Source of the DNA: Bacillus sp. 1NLA3E
GTDB lineage: Bacteria > Bacillota > Bacilli > Bacillales > Cytobacillaceae
Reading direction: 5' to 3'
Length of the DNA: 64,000 nt
Assembly (NCBI RefSeq): GCF_000242895.2
Contig: NC_021171.1
Coordinates: 3,196,001 to 3,260,000, forward strand
The position numbers and the translations under genes were made by a program. Numbering within the stretch: the stretch's first letter is position 1; the number at the start of each line of letters is the position of its first letter. Below are positions 1-9,390 of the stretch, in pieces. The notes below the pieces were generated by a model. The model did no database searches. It saw only the letters and a list, made by a program, of their open reading frames with translations, and was not told the origin of the DNA.

Positions 1-548
1 ACCTTATCTTTATAAACAGGATGCTCAATAACCGGTTTTTGGATTACATTTTGTTCATTAATGATAAGTGCTGTCATCAATCTCTTTTCATTTCGCTTAT
101 TCCAAAATAGATTCCATTCTTCAACCATAAAGATAGAAACATGAAAAAAAGGCAAAAGGTGAAACATCGGGCGCCCTATTTTCGTCGAATAGTGATAGAG
201 TAGCATTTGTGGAAATGCATCTTGAAAGATTAGCCAATTCGCTCGCTCATAAGTCATAAACAAAAGGTTTCTCACTTTCTGCGGAATAATTTTTGGAAAC
301 CATTTCCCATGAAGATCACACATGTTCCACCCACCATTACGTGAAACCATACTAGCTAAAAAAGACCAAGGTATTTCCGGATATTGTTGATAGAAATCCA
401 AATATGCTTTTGTTCGTGAAATATTATCAAGGTTTTTCTTTTTAGTTTCTGATAAAATGGGATGAAAATATTTAATTGTCTCTGAAATCATGGAATTGGT
501 TGAAATGTTAATATGATTTAATTTCAAAGGTTTCATCATCTCTTTCAT
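1..548 (-). CDS. yppC: DUF2515 family protein (YppC-like), N-terminal part, cut by window edge
   Basis: An open frame runs from an ATG at 548 leftwards off the window for 182 codons without a stop. The translation contains MVSRNGGWNMCDL, which I recognise as the signature of the DUF2515/YppC family, followed by a hydrophobic FHLLPFFHVSIFM stretch. YppC lies next to recU and is divergent from it in Bacillus, as here. Function is unknown. The start is uncertain: the ATG at 548 has no clear Shine-Dalgarno, and in-frame ATGs at 539 and 536 are alternatives. The C-terminus lies outside the window. Confidence 0.75.
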   Translation of the reverse strand, partial: MKEMMKPLKLNHINISTNSMISETIKYFHPILSETKKKNLDNISRTKAYLDFYQQYPEIPWSFLASMVSRNGGWNMCDLHGKWFPKIIPQKVRNLLFMTYERANWLIFQDAFPQMLLYHYSTKIGRPMFHLLPFFHVSIFMVEEWNLFWNKRNEKRLMTALIINEQNVIQKPVIEHPVYKDK

Positions 549-613
549 GAATCATATATTTGTTATGCTGTGGACAAAAAGTTCTTTTTATTCAGCCATG
601 AATCGATGATATT

Positions 614-622
614 TGGTATGAT
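614..622 (+). promoter_or_regulatory. possible extended -10 promoter for recU-ponA
   Basis: TGGTATGAT matches the extended -10 pattern TGnTATRAT about 29 bases before the recU ATG. No good -35 hexamer is seen, so this is a weak call from pattern only. Confidence 0.35.
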
Positions 623-650
623 AAAAGGTAGTTTGTGAGGTGCAAATCAA

Positions 651-1265
651 ATGATTTTTAATTATCCGAACGGAAGACGCTTTACTCAGACATCTGAAAA
701 ACAGGAAACCTTCCGTAAAAAAGAAAAAAATTTCACCTACAGTAATCGTGGGATGACATTAGAGGAAGATTTGAACGAAACAAATCGTTTTTACTTAGAA
801 AATAACATTGCAGTCATCCATAAAAAACCAACACCCGTACAAATCGTTCAAGTTGATTATCCAAAAAGAAGTGCGGCAGTAATTAAGGAGGCCTACTTTA
901 AACAAGCATCAACAACAGATTATAATGGAATTTATAGAGGAAGATATATTGACTTTGAAGCAAAGGAAACTAAATTCGAATCTTCTTTTCCATTAAAAAA
1001 TTTCCATGAACACCAAATAAACCATATGAAAGCAGTCTTGGCTCATGATGGGATTTGTTTTGTCATTATCCGTTTTTCCAGCTTTGAGAAAGTTTTTTTC
1101 CTCCCAGCAGAGCACTTACTAATATATTGGAAACGTATGTCAGATGGTGGAAGAAAATCAATCACATTCGAAGAAATAAACGATAACAGTCATGCCCTTT
1201 CGCTTGGTTTTCGACCGAGGATTGACTATATTAAAGTAATCGATGATCTTTATAGTTTTCATTAA
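651..1265 (+). CDS. recU: Holliday junction resolvase RecU
   Basis: RecU cleaves four-way DNA junctions during recombination and chromosome segregation in Firmicutes. The 204-aa protein has the normal family length. The nuclease core is visible as [21 protein letters not shown] around residues 87-107, with D90, E103 and K105 as likely metal-binding/catalytic residues, preceded by the conserved [14 protein letters not shown] stretch. The start ATG follows GTGAGGTG. It is the first gene of the recU-ponA pair, separated by 34 bases, the usual arrangement that couples repair and wall synthesis genes in Bacillus. Confidence 0.97.
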   Translation: MIFNYPNGRRFTQTSEKQETFRKKEKNFTYSNRGMTLEEDLNETNRFYLENNIAVIHKKPTPVQIVQVDYPKRSAAVIKEAYFKQASTTDYNGIYRGRYIDFEAKETKFESSFPLKNFHEHQINHMKAVLAHDGICFVIIRFSSFEKVFFLPAEHLLIYWKRMSDGGRKSITFEEINDNSHALSLGFRPRIDYIKVIDDLYSFH

Positions 1266-1299
1266 TATCTTTTTTGAAAGTTTAGAAAGGAAGCGTTGA

Positions 1300-3873
1300 A
1301 TGATGTCAGATAAATATCAAACGAGAGAGGAGCGCAAAAAGCAACTTTCCGGTAACAGTAAACAAAAAGGAAAAAAGACCAATAAAGGAACACTTAAAAA
1401 GATTTTCTTAATTATTGTGGCACTTGGAATTATTGGCTTGTTAACCGGGGTTGCAGCCTTTGCATATATGGTAAAGGACGCGCCCAAACTTGACGAATCT
1501 GCTTTAAAGGATCCGATTCCATCGGAGATTTATGATAAAGATGGCAATCCTGTAACAGAGGTAGGATCTGTTAACCGAGATTATGTGGACTACGAGGATA
1601 TTCCTAAAGAAGTGGAAGATGCCTTTTTAGCCACGGAAGATGTTCGATTTTATAAGCATCACGGTGTTGACGTCATCCGCTTAGGCGGGGCTGTAATTGC
1701 CAATTTCACGAGAGGTTTTGGCTCTGAGGGTGCAAGTACGATCACCCAACAAGTTGTTAAAAATTCATTCTTAACACCGCAAAAAACCATTACCCGGAAG
1801 GTTCAAGAAGCTTGGCTGGCAGTGCAACTTGAGCGCAAATATACGAAACACGAGATTTTCGAGATGTATGTGAATAAGATCTGGATGTCTGAAAACTCCC
1901 ATGGAGTAAAAACAGCAGCAAAGATTTATTTTGATAAGCCTTTAAAGGATCTGAAGCTTTACGAAGTTGCGCTATTAGCTGGAATGCCACAAAGTCCAGA
2001 GAATTACAATCCTTTCAGGCACCCTGATCTGGCTGAGAAGAGAAGAAATATCGTCTTATCTTTAATGCATCAGCACGGGTTTATTTCGAAAGAAGAAATG
2101 GAACAAGCCCAAGCAGTTCCAGTAGAATCCACTTTAGTTCCGGTGGAAAAACGCAATAAAAATAAAAACCCATATGACTCCTTTGTCGATCGGGTTATCA
2201 ATGAAGTTGAAAAAAAATACGGAAAAGACTTAAATATTTTTTCTGATGGATTAAAAATTTATACTACCCTTGATCCTAATGCTCAGACATATGTTGAAAA
2301 TATGTTAAATTCAAATGATATCGTCAAGTTTCCTGATGATGAGTTTCAAGCTGGGATTACCTTATTGGATACCAAAACTGGAGAAATCAGAGCCATTGGC
2401 GGTGGTCGAAATCAAAAGGTTCAACGTGGGTTTAACTTTGCAACAGATACTAGACGCCAGCCAGGCTCTACGATCAAACCGATACTGGACTATGGCCCAG
2501 CGATAGAGTATTTAAAATGGGGCACATATTACCCATTAGAGGATGTTCCTTACAAATACTCTGATGGAACACCAGTAAATAACTGGAATAACACCTATTT
2601 GGGCACGATGTCGATGAGAGTAGCACTTGGGATGTCTCGAAATATCCCAGCCATACAAACGCTTCAAAAGGTGGGTTTAAATAAAGCGAGGACCTTTGCC
2701 GAAGGATTAGGAATTCCTCTTCCGAATATTTATGAATCTTATGCAATCGGAGGACTTGATCCAGGGGTTTCCCCAACGCAAATGGCTGGTGCATACAGTG
2801 CATTTGGTAATAACGGAATCTATACTGAGCCTTATGCTGTTAAAGAAATCGAGCTTCGTGACGGAACAAAAATTAAAACAGCTCCTGAGTCAAAAGTGGT
2901 CATGAAGGATTATACTGCATTCATGATTACCGATATGCTGAAAAGTGTAGTAAGGGAATCTTACGGTACTGGGAAACTTGCTGCAGTCCCTGGAGTACAG
3001 GTAGCTGGTAAAACCGGAACAACTAACTATGATAAGGATTATAGAACTGCACACGGGATCCCTTCAACGGCAGTACCAGATGCGTGGTTTGCTGGTTATA
3101 CCACAAATTATACCGCGGCTGTTTGGACTGGATATAAAGAGCAAAAAAATTACATCCCTGCTGGAGATGACCAAAAAATAGCCCAAAAGCTATTCAAAAA
3201 TTTAATGACATATGTATCAAAAGATATTAAAACACCTGATTTTACAGTTCCAAAGACTGTTCAAAAGGTAGCAATTGAAAAAGGTACTACACAGCTTGCA
3301 AGTGATTATACCCCTAAAGATAATATAATTTACGAGTATGCCATAAAAGGTAGTGAGCCTAAAGAAGTTTCAAAAAAATATAATAAACTATCAAATCCGA
3401 GCAGTCTTGATGCGAAGTATGATCAAGCATCAAATCAAATCCTGTTAACATGGGATTATCCACAGAATGAAATCCAAGGCGTACAATATGAGGTGAGTGT
3501 TTCATTAAGTGGAGGAGCAGAACAAATTCTATCGACTACTGCTAATAAAGGATTAAATGTTGCTAATCCAGTTGCCGGTGGCATGTATAAGTTTAAAGTT
3601 ACAGCTATTCGTAACCAACAACGAAGCGACCCTAGCGGAGTTTCAATTGTCATCCCAGAAAAAGTAATCAAAGACAACAACGGTGATACTCAAACCGATG
3701 GTCAAACAAATGATAATGGCCAAGGTGGTGGTGCGGATCAAAGTACTAATGGATCAACCACTACACCTGGCACCACTCAAGACGGAAGCACATCTGGGAC
3801 TAATAACCAAGGGACAGGCTCTACCCCTTCAGGAACGATCCCCCCTGCAACGGGAATAAGTAACAAGAAATAA
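1300..3873 (+). CDS. ponA: Class A penicillin-binding protein 1A/1 (bifunctional glycosyltransferase/transpeptidase)
   Basis: PonA polymerises and cross-links peptidoglycan at the outer face of the membrane. A cytoplasmic basic tail precedes one membrane anchor (about residues 34-57). The GT51 domain has ATEDVRFYKHHG with catalytic E113 and a second motif around E170. The transpeptidase domain has S390-T-I-K393, S446-R-N and K571-T-G. A fibronectin type III-like domain lies near 690-785, and the last 70 residues are a low-complexity Gly/Asn/Gln/Thr tail. The 857-aa length is somewhat below the 914 aa I recall for B. subtilis. AGAAAGGAAG precedes two adjacent ATGs at 1300 and 1303. Confidence 0.97.
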   Translation: MMSDKYQTREERKKQLSGNSKQKGKKTNKGTLKKIFLIIVALGIIGLLTGVAAFAYMVKDAPKLDESALKDPIPSEIYDKDGNPVTEVGSVNRDYVDYEDIPKEVEDAFLATEDVRFYKHHGVDVIRLGGAVIANFTRGFGSEGASTITQQVVKNSFLTPQKTITRKVQEAWLAVQLERKYTKHEIFEMYVNKIWMSENSHGVKTAAKIYFDKPLKDLKLYEVALLAGMPQSPENYNPFRHPDLAEKRRNIVLSLMHQHGFISKEEMEQAQAVPVESTLVPVEKRNKNKNPYDSFVDRVINEVEKKYGKDLNIFSDGLKIYTTLDPNAQTYVENMLNSNDIVKFPDDEFQAGITLLDTKTGEIRAIGGGRNQKVQRGFNFATDTRRQPGSTIKPILDYGPAIEYLKWGTYYPLEDVPYKYSDGTPVNNWNNTYLGTMSMRVALGMSRNIPAIQTLQKVGLNKARTFAEGLGIPLPNIYESYAIGGLDPGVSPTQMAGAYSAFGNNGIYTEPYAVKEIELRDGTKIKTAPESKVVMKDYTAFMITDMLKSVVRESYGTGKLAAVPGVQVAGKTGTTNYDKDYRTAHGIPSTAVPDAWFAGYTTNYTAAVWTGYKEQKNYIPAGDDQKIAQKLFKNLMTYVSKDIKTPDFTVPKTVQKVAIEKGTTQLASDYTPKDNIIYEYAIKGSEPKEVSKKYNKLSNPSSLDAKYDQASNQILLTWDYPQNEIQGVQYEVSVSLSGGAEQILSTTANKGLNVANPVAGGMYKFKVTAIRNQQRSDPSGVSIVIPEKVIKDNNGDTQTDGQTNDNGQGGGADQSTNGSTTTPGTTQDGSTSGTNNQGTGSTPSGTIPPATGISNKK

Positions 3874-3880
3874 TAAAGTA

Positions 3881-3923
3881 ATAGCCTGTACCAGCATTTG
3901 TCGCTGATACAGGCTATTTTTTT
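3881..3923. terminator. rho-independent terminator between convergent ponA and ypoC
   Basis: ATAGCCTGTA pairs with TACAGGCTAT and inner CAGC with GCTG, followed by a T-run on the + strand. A-rich sequence on the other side may let it also serve ypoC. Confidence 0.85.
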
Positions 3924-3925
3924 CA

Positions 3926-4435
3926 CTAATTTTTCGCTTTCATTATCGCTATATATTTAGAAAACTGCTTTTGTTGTTCTTCCATTAATTCAATTAGCTG
4001 AACAAATGACGGATAAATATTTGGTCTCTTCAGCAAAAATGAAAGCCGTTCCAAAAAATTAACAGGTTTTAACTGAAGTGAAGTGAAGTCAAAACCAGGA
4101 ATCTTCTGAGCAGGAAGTCCATTCGTCCAAAATACAAATTCTATTAAATAGGCAATGCCACGTTTCATTGGAACAAGAGTTTCGCGATTATCCCTTCGTT
4201 CAAACAAATTATTAATTTCTATTTGTAGTTCCTTCCATGATTTCATTAGTTCAGGAATTACCTCTTCTGCTGCCTCCCACGGTTTAACAGAAGGAATTCC
4301 TGAATAATAGGCAATTTCATGATAAAAAGGAATGTTAACATCAAACAACTCACTTGTTTTTATGCTTATTTCGATTTGTTCTTCGAAAAAGAAAAAGGGA
4401 TCAAACAGCTCTTTAGGAATAGATACTTTACTCAT
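3926..4435 (-). CDS. ypoC: YpoC family protein
   Basis: A 169-aa soluble protein of unknown function, assigned to the YpoC family by its position after nth and its length. It has no recognisable catalytic motif, signal peptide or membrane segment. It is rich in Phe, Glu and Leu, with FDPFFFFEEQIEIS near the N-terminus. Its ATG overlaps the nth stop codon as ATGA, implying translational coupling in the dnaD-nth-ypoC operon. Confidence 0.75.
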   Translation of the reverse strand: MSKVSIPKELFDPFFFFEEQIEISIKTSELFDVNIPFYHEIAYYSGIPSVKPWEAAEEVIPELMKSWKELQIEINNLFERRDNRETLVPMKRGIAYLIEFVFWTNGLPAQKIPGFDFTSLQLKPVNFLERLSFLLKRPNIYPSFVQLIELMEEQQKQFSKYIAIMKAKN

Positions 4436-5088
4436 TTAGACTCTTCTTTCTTCATTCTTTTTTTCCCTTCTCTACACACATCGAGAAGCGGACAAGCTTT
4501 ACATTGTGGGTTTTGTGCTTTGCAATGATATCTTCCAAAAAAAATCAAACGGTGATGGGTGACAGACCATTCTTCCTTTGGAATCTTTTTCATTAAAGTC
4601 TTTTCTACTTCCAGCACGGGGTCTTTCCAGCGGCAATAGCCCAATCGTTTGCTTACCCTCTCTACATGTGTATCAACAGCAATTGCCGGAACTCCAAAAG
4701 CCACTGATGCAACTACATTAGCGGTTTTCCTTCCTACACCTGGCAAACGCATTAGTTCGTCTTGGCTCTTTGGTACAACTCCATCATATTCATCTAATAA
4801 CATTTGACAAAGTTTTTGTATATTTTTTGCTTTGTTACGAAATAAACCAATTGAGCGAATGTCTTGTTGGAGCTCTTCAAGTGATACGTTTAAATAATCC
4901 TCAGGTTTTTTATACTTTTGAAAAAGATTCTTCGTCACTTTGTTAACGAGGGCATCAGTACATTGGGCTGAAAGAGCAACCGCAATGACCAATTCAAAAG
5001 GGTTCGAATGGATTAACTCACAATGCGCATCCGGAAACATTTCGCCCATTTTATCTAATGAATATCGTATTTGTTGTTTATTTAACAT
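4432..5088 (-). CDS. nth: Endonuclease III (DNA glycosylase/AP lyase)
   Basis: Removes oxidised pyrimidines and nicks at abasic sites. The 218-aa protein has the helix-hairpin-helix LPGVGRKTANVV with catalytic K121, the catalytic Asp in VDTHVERVSK (D139), and the [4Fe-4S] cluster motif C189-X6-C196-X2-C199-X5-C205. I place the start at the ATG at 5088 (MLNKQQIRY), which matches the usual family start; the open frame extends 18 codons further upstream. It lies between dnaD (63 bases upstream) and ypoC (4-base overlap). Confidence 0.96.
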   Translation of the reverse strand: MLNKQQIRYSLDKMGEMFPDAHCELIHSNPFELVIAVALSAQCTDALVNKVTKNLFQKYKKPEDYLNVSLEELQQDIRSIGLFRNKAKNIQKLCQMLLDEYDGVVPKSQDELMRLPGVGRKTANVVASVAFGVPAIAVDTHVERVSKRLGYCRWKDPVLEVEKTLMKKIPKEEWSVTHHRLIFFGRYHCKAQNPQCKACPLLDVCREGKKRMKKEESK

Positions 5089-5151
5089 GGACTCACACCC
5101 TAATATATAATACAAAAGCGAGAGAATAGGCTCCTCTCGCACATTGAATTC

Positions 5152-5844
5152 CTATTTCTCAAGCCAATTATAAAAAGGAACTGATGTTGGTTTCGTTCCT
5201 GTTTCCTCTTTTTGCTTTGGAACTTGGTGTTGCCTAAATTTTCTTCCATAGCTTTTTGCTTGTTCAATTGTATTAACTCCATTTTTCTTCCATTCAAATA
5301 AAATGCGATCAATATATCGGAAATTTAGCTTTCCAGAAATAACAGCCTCTCTAAGTGCTGCTTTTATGATGATCGGCTCATGGTGATCGTCATCGAGCCA
5401 CATTCCAAGTGATTCACACTCAAATGGGGACAATGGTCTACCAAATTCTTGTTCAAAACAAGTGTATAAATCAGTTTCCAGTTCTTGGTTGTTTTTCGTT
5501 TCTTTAAGATTAGATTGTGCTTGAAATTGGTCAATTAACTTTTCCCATAATGGATCCAATGAATACTGTTCAAACCGAATACCTTCCTCAGAAAAGCCTT
5601 CAATAATATCAATAAAACCTCTTTGAACCAATCTTCTAAGAGTATTCGTGCAATCAATGGTCATTCGGTCTGAAAGCTCTGATAATGTGGGGAAATGATT
5701 GCCTTTTTCTAAAAAAGAAAATACATGTAAAATTAATACAAATTCTTGTTCAGTTAAACTCATTTGTTTATAGTTAGTAAGCAAGGCGTGCGGTATAGTA
5801 ATATTTCCGTTCTTAAGCCATGCTACCATATTAGAATTGTTCAT
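5152..5844 (-). CDS. dnaD: Replication initiation protein DnaD
   Basis: DnaD acts in primosome assembly and origin remodelling with DnaA, DnaB and DnaI. The 230-aa protein has an N-terminal winged-helix region (about residues 10-110) and the C-terminal DnaD domain with LSFxYIDRIL-type sequence FRYIDRILFEWKKNG followed by the conserved tail VPFYNWLEK. The chosen ATG at 5844 follows AGAGGTG with good spacing and agrees with the family start; 23 upstream codons are open but unlikely to be used. First gene of the dnaD-nth-ypoC operon. Confidence 0.95.
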   Translation of the reverse strand: MNNSNMVAWLKNGNITIPHALLTNYKQMSLTEQEFVLILHVFSFLEKGNHFPTLSELSDRMTIDCTNTLRRLVQRGFIDIIEGFSEEGIRFEQYSLDPLWEKLIDQFQAQSNLKETKNNQELETDLYTCFEQEFGRPLSPFECESLGMWLDDDHHEPIIIKAALREAVISGKLNFRYIDRILFEWKKNGVNTIEQAKSYGRKFRQHQVPKQKEETGTKPTSVPFYNWLEK

Positions 5845-5863
5845 TAGGAGACACCTCTTTATT

Positions 5864-5872
5864 AGTATAGCA
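5864..5872 (-). promoter_or_regulatory. extended -10 promoter for dnaD operon
   Basis: On the minus strand TGCTATACT fits the extended -10 consensus and would start transcription about 12 bases before the dnaD ATG. The -35 is poor (TTACTT at 17 bp). Confidence 0.45.
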
Positions 5873-5939
5873 TGAACAATGACACCAAGTAAGACTCGCT
5901 CGGCTGCTTCCAAAATTTAATCATAATCTTTTCAGCAAA

Positions 5940-6178
5940 GGCTCTTTTCGTAAACTTTGTTGCTATTTTCCAAAAGAGAAGTGTGGTTGATTTCCGCTCC
6001 AGGATGCTCGCTTTCCGCGGGGCGGGCGGTGAGCCTCCTCGTCGCTAAAGCTCCTGCGGGGTCTCACCTGTCCCGCTGCTCCCGCAGGAGTCGAGCACCT
6101 TCCGCTCCAATCAACTTATTTATCAACGGTTTTCTTTCCAAAAACGTTAAAAAAACAACAATCTTTTAGAAAACAGCC
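5940..6178 (+). repeat. GC-rich inverted-repeat element, family A copy 1 (long-armed variant)
   Basis: The core (about 5986-6117) begins GTTGATTTCCGCTCC and ends CTCCAATCAACTT, with internal complementary blocks GGTGAG/CTCACC and CTCCTGCGGG/CCCGCAGGAG. Outer arms start GGCTCTTTTCG and end GAAAACAGCC. This copy has longer arms (239 bp) than the other copies. It sits between the asnS terminator and the dnaD promoter. Apparent ORFs through it have no support. Confidence 0.85.
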
Positions 6179-6190
6179 TAAGCAAAAAAC

Positions 6191-6230
6191 AAAGCAGAGG
6201 TTGACTTATTATTAAGTCACCTCTGCTTTT
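6191..6230 (-). terminator. rho-independent terminator after asnS
   Basis: AAAGCAGAGG and GACTT pair with AAGTC and CCTCTGCTTT; on the minus strand the stem is followed by a T-rich run (TTTGTTTTTTG). Confidence 0.85.
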
Positions 6231-6251
6231 AAAAGTATTAAATCTTACTTT

Positions 6252-7547
6252 TTATGGATATAAGCGATTTAAAAGGCGTGGGAACGGAATCGTTTCACGA
6301 ACATGTTCCACTCCACTAATCCAGGCTACCGTTCTTTCTAGTCCTAAACCAAAGCCAGAATGTGGAACAGAACCATATTGACGAAGTTCTAAATACCACT
6401 TATAAGTATCAGAACTTAAGTGATGTTCATCCATCCGTTTCTTTAACAATTCAAAATCATGGACACGCTGTGAGCCCCCAATAATTTCCCCGTAGCCTTC
6501 AGGCGCAATTAAATCGGCACAAAGCACGACATCGTCTCGATCGGGATGCGGTTGCATATAAAAAGGTTTAAGCGATGTAGGATAGTTCGTGATAAACACT
6601 GGTTTATCATAGCTTTCAGCAATTGCAGTTTCGTGTGGAGCCCCAAAGTCATCTCCCCATACAATATCATCAAAGCCTTTTTCCTGTAAAAATTTGACGG
6701 CATCATCATAAGTAATTCTTGGGAATGGAGCCTTGATTTTTTCCAGTTTGCTTATATCGCGTCCAAGGGTTGATAACTCAATCGGGCAATTTTTCAAAAC
6801 AGCTTGAACAATATGTGAGACATATTGTTCTTGAACCTTTAGATTTTCTTCAAATTCACAAAATGCCATCTCTGGCTCAATCATCCAAAATTCAATAAGA
6901 TGGCGACGTGTTTTTGATTTTTCTGCGCGGAAAGTTGGGCCAAAGGAAAAAACCTTTCCCAATGCCATCGCGGCTGCTTCCATATAGAGTTGCCCACTTT
7001 GTGAAAGGTAAGCATCTTCTTCAAAATATTTCGTAGCAAATAATTCTGTAGTCCCTTCTGGTGCACTTCCAGTAAGGATAGGTGGATCTACCTTAGTAAA
7101 TCCTTGTTCATTAAAAAATTCGTATGTCGCTCTAATGATTTCATTACGAATTTTCATAACAGCATGCTGACGCCGCGACCGCAGCCACAAATGGCGATTA
7201 TCCATTAAGAATTCTGTACCGTGTTCCTTTGGTGTAATCGGATAATCAACAGCTTGGCTAATAATCTCAATCCCACTTATTTGTAATTCAAAACCAAAAG
7301 CAGAACGCTCGTCTTTTTGAACCTTACCAATGACATATAAAGAAGTTTCTTGAGTTAACGATTTTGCTTGTTGAAACACTTCTTCTGGCACTTCACTTTT
7401 CACAACAACACCTTGGATAAAACCAGTGCCATCACGAAGCTGTAAAAAGGCAATTTTTCCACTTGATCGTTTGTTAGCTAACCATACACCTATTTTTACC
7501 TCTTGATCGACGTATTTTTTTACGTCTGAAATGGTCGTCTTAATCAC
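6252..7547 (-). CDS. asnS: Asparaginyl-tRNA synthetase
   Basis: Class IIb synthetase that charges tRNA-Asn. It has an N-terminal OB-fold anticodon-binding domain (about 1-100, [17 protein letters not shown]) and a class II catalytic domain with [21 protein letters not shown] (motif 2 region) and [12 protein letters not shown] (motif 3). I use the GTG at 7547 because GGAGGG lies 8 bases upstream and MIKTTISDV matches the family start. The ATG at 7616 would add 23 residues lacking family similarity. The resulting 431 aa fits the usual 430. Confidence 0.97.
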   Translation of the reverse strand: MIKTTISDVKKYVDQEVKIGVWLANKRSSGKIAFLQLRDGTGFIQGVVVKSEVPEEVFQQAKSLTQETSLYVIGKVQKDERSAFGFELQISGIEIISQAVDYPITPKEHGTEFLMDNRHLWLRSRRQHAVMKIRNEIIRATYEFFNEQGFTKVDPPILTGSAPEGTTELFATKYFEEDAYLSQSGQLYMEAAAMALGKVFSFGPTFRAEKSKTRRHLIEFWMIEPEMAFCEFEENLKVQEQYVSHIVQAVLKNCPIELSTLGRDISKLEKIKAPFPRITYDDAVKFLQEKGFDDIVWGDDFGAPHETAIAESYDKPVFITNYPTSLKPFYMQPHPDRDDVVLCADLIAPEGYGEIIGGSQRVHDFELLKKRMDEHHLSSDTYKWYLELRQYGSVPHSGFGLGLERTVAWISGVEHVRETIPFPRLLNRLYP

Positions 7548-7599
7548 AATTATTTCCCTCCAAAAAACATTACGAGAATCGGAATATGTATCGAGTATC

Positions 7600-7629
7600 A
7601 TTATACCTTTTTCCACCTATCATAATCAA
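7600..7629 (-). promoter_or_regulatory. sigma-A-type promoter for asnS
   Basis: TTGATT and TATAAT are separated by 18 bases on the minus strand, about 53 bases upstream of the GTG start. No T-box-like leader can fit in this short distance. Confidence 0.6.
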
Positions 7630-7652
7630 TATACATTAATGTGGTGAAAACA

Positions 7653-7688
7653 CTTAAAAGGAGCCAGAAAATTCCGGCTCCTTTTAAG
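7653..7688 (-). terminator. rho-independent terminator after aspB
   Basis: CTTAAAAGGAGCC pairs with GGCTCCTTTTAAG around a 10-base loop directly after the aspB stop. Confidence 0.8.
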
Positions 7689-7694
7689 ATATAT

Positions 7695-8885
7695 TTATTT
7701 AATTTTACTGTTTACAAATTGGTGAATTCGCTCGATAGCCGCTTCTAAAAGTTCTAAAGAAGTGGCATACGAAAGACGTAGATTGTCAGGCGCTCCAAAG
7801 CCCGATCCTGGAACAACTGCAACCATTGCGTCTTCTAGTAAGGCAGCAGAAAACTCATCCACAGAGGAGAAGCCAGTAAGCTCAGCAGCTTTTTTTACGT
7901 TCGGGAACAAATAGAATGCACCCTGTGGCTTTATGCAGGTTACTCCTGGGATATCGATTAACTTGCCATAAATTTGATTCAAGCGGTTTTCAAAAGCTTT
8001 TCGCATCTCTTCAACCGGCTCTTGCGAACCAGAGTAAGCAGCAATCGCTCCATACTGAGCAGTAGTTGTTGGATTGGACGTGCTATGACTGGCTAAGTTA
8101 GTCATAGCCTTAATGATTTCTTGATTTCCTGCAGCATATCCGATTCTCCAACCAGTCATAGAGTGCGATTTTGACACTCCATTAATAATGATCGTTTGCT
8201 TTCTTAACTCTGGTGAAATTTGCGCAATAGAGACATGCTTATTCTCACCATAAATAAGCTTTTCATAAATTTCATCAGAAACGATTAGAATATTTTTTTG
8301 TAAGCAAACTTCTCCAAGTGCTTCTAACTCCACTTGACTATATAACATCCCAGTCGGATTGCTCGGAGAGTTAATGATAACTGCTTTTGTTTTTTCAGTA
8401 ATTACTTGTTTTAATTGCTCAGGGGTTATTTTATAATCATTCTCTTCTGAACCTTCAACATATACTGGAACTCCTCCAGCTAATTTTACTTGCTCGGGAT
8501 AACTTACCCAATAAGGAGTTGGAATGATCACTTCATCCTCATCATCTAGTAAAACCTGGAACAATGTATAAAGAGCATGTTTTGCCCCACATCCAACGAT
8601 GATCTCGTTAAGAGCGTAATCAATGCCTTGATCTCTCTTGAATTTCTTGGCAATTTCTTCTTTTAATCCCTGCAACCCTGCGGCTGGAGTATATTTTGTG
8701 TGCCCTTCATTCATCGATATAACAGCTGCATCGATAATATGTTGAGGGGTATTGAAGTCTGGCTCCCCAGCACCCAATCCGATGACATCATGTCCTTGTA
8801 ATTTTAATTCTTTTGCTTTAGCTGTAATAGCAAGAGTCGTAGATGGTGTTAATGATTTGACTCTTTTTGCTAATTGAATCTCCAT
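7695..8885 (-). CDS. aspB: Aspartate aminotransferase
   Basis: PLP-dependent class I aminotransferase interconverting aspartate/2-oxoglutarate and oxaloacetate/glutamate. The 396-aa protein shows SPSNPTG, VSDEIYEKL and the PLP-lysine motif NGVSKSHSMTGWR with K239. The ATG at 8885 follows two AGGAG boxes and gives the family start MEIQLAKRV. The open frame continues 15 codons upstream. It is the last gene of a ypmA-ypmB-aspB transcription unit, 17 bases after ypmB. Confidence 0.95.
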   Translation of the reverse strand: MEIQLAKRVKSLTPSTTLAITAKAKELKLQGHDVIGLGAGEPDFNTPQHIIDAAVISMNEGHTKYTPAAGLQGLKEEIAKKFKRDQGIDYALNEIIVGCGAKHALYTLFQVLLDDEDEVIIPTPYWVSYPEQVKLAGGVPVYVEGSEENDYKITPEQLKQVITEKTKAVIINSPSNPTGMLYSQVELEALGEVCLQKNILIVSDEIYEKLIYGENKHVSIAQISPELRKQTIIINGVSKSHSMTGWRIGYAAGNQEIIKAMTNLASHSTSNPTTTAQYGAIAAYSGSQEPVEEMRKAFENRLNQIYGKLIDIPGVTCIKPQGAFYLFPNVKKAAELTGFSSVDEFSAALLEDAMVAVVPGSGFGAPDNLRLSYATSLELLEAAIERIHQFVNSKIK

Positions 8886-8902
8886 TCTCCTAGCACTCCT
8901 TT

Positions 8903-9376
8903 TCACATATTCTCGACTTTTCGAAGCCATTCTCCTGTTTCAAAATCAACATAATAATAATTTATCAAATTATTATGCGAAAGGTAATAAATTTCCCAAC
9001 ATTGTTGTTTTTTTATCATAGCTAATTTAACTGAAATTATTTTTTGGGGGTTTTCTTCTTGAAGTAACTTGGTAACGGCCTGTTGTTGTGTGATTCCATC
9101 CTTTGCTTTTCGAACAGTTACATCACCATTTTTTGCTGATACCCAAACTATGACTTTTTGCTTCTGTTGATTTATCCCTTTTAGCACATAATAAGTCTCA
9201 TTGCCATTGTATATTTGAACATCTTGAATCTCAACGAGTTTAACCTTTTTATTTGCGGCTGCGATGGCTTTTTCTTCTGCCAACTTTACCGGGTTTAACG
9301 CTCGTAAATAAACAATTGAAAATAAAGCAATTATTAACAATAAAATTCCTATTCCACTTAAAATCCATTTTCTCAC
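8903..9376 (-). CDS. ypmB: YpmB/TseB-like membrane-anchored cell-wall regulator
   Basis: A 157-aa protein with an N-terminal membrane anchor (about residues 5-25, ILSGIGILLLIIALFSIVY) and an extracellular part of two PepSY/DUF5590-like repeats (about 35-85 and 95-155, ending YYYVDFETGEWLRK). The B. subtilis orthologue YpmB is also called TseB and is linked to the elongation penicillin-binding protein PBP2A; that role is inferred here. Start is GTG at 9376 with AGAAGTGAT upstream. Confidence 0.9.
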   Translation of the reverse strand: MRKWILSGIGILLLIIALFSIVYLRALNPVKLAEEKAIAAANKKVKLVEIQDVQIYNGNETYYVLKGINQQKQKVIVWVSAKNGDVTVRKAKDGITQQQAVTKLLQEENPQKIISVKLAMIKKQQCWEIYYLSHNNLINYYYVDFETGEWLRKVENM

Positions 9377-9390
9377 AAATTATCACTTCT

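Noticed and set aside
5957-6169. 70-aa plus-strand ORF
   Set aside because: Lies entirely within family A copy 1; no ribosome-binding site.
7548-7652. T-box riboswitch upstream of asnS
   Set aside because: The promoter lies about 53 bases before the start, leaving no room, and no T-box consensus or terminator is visible.
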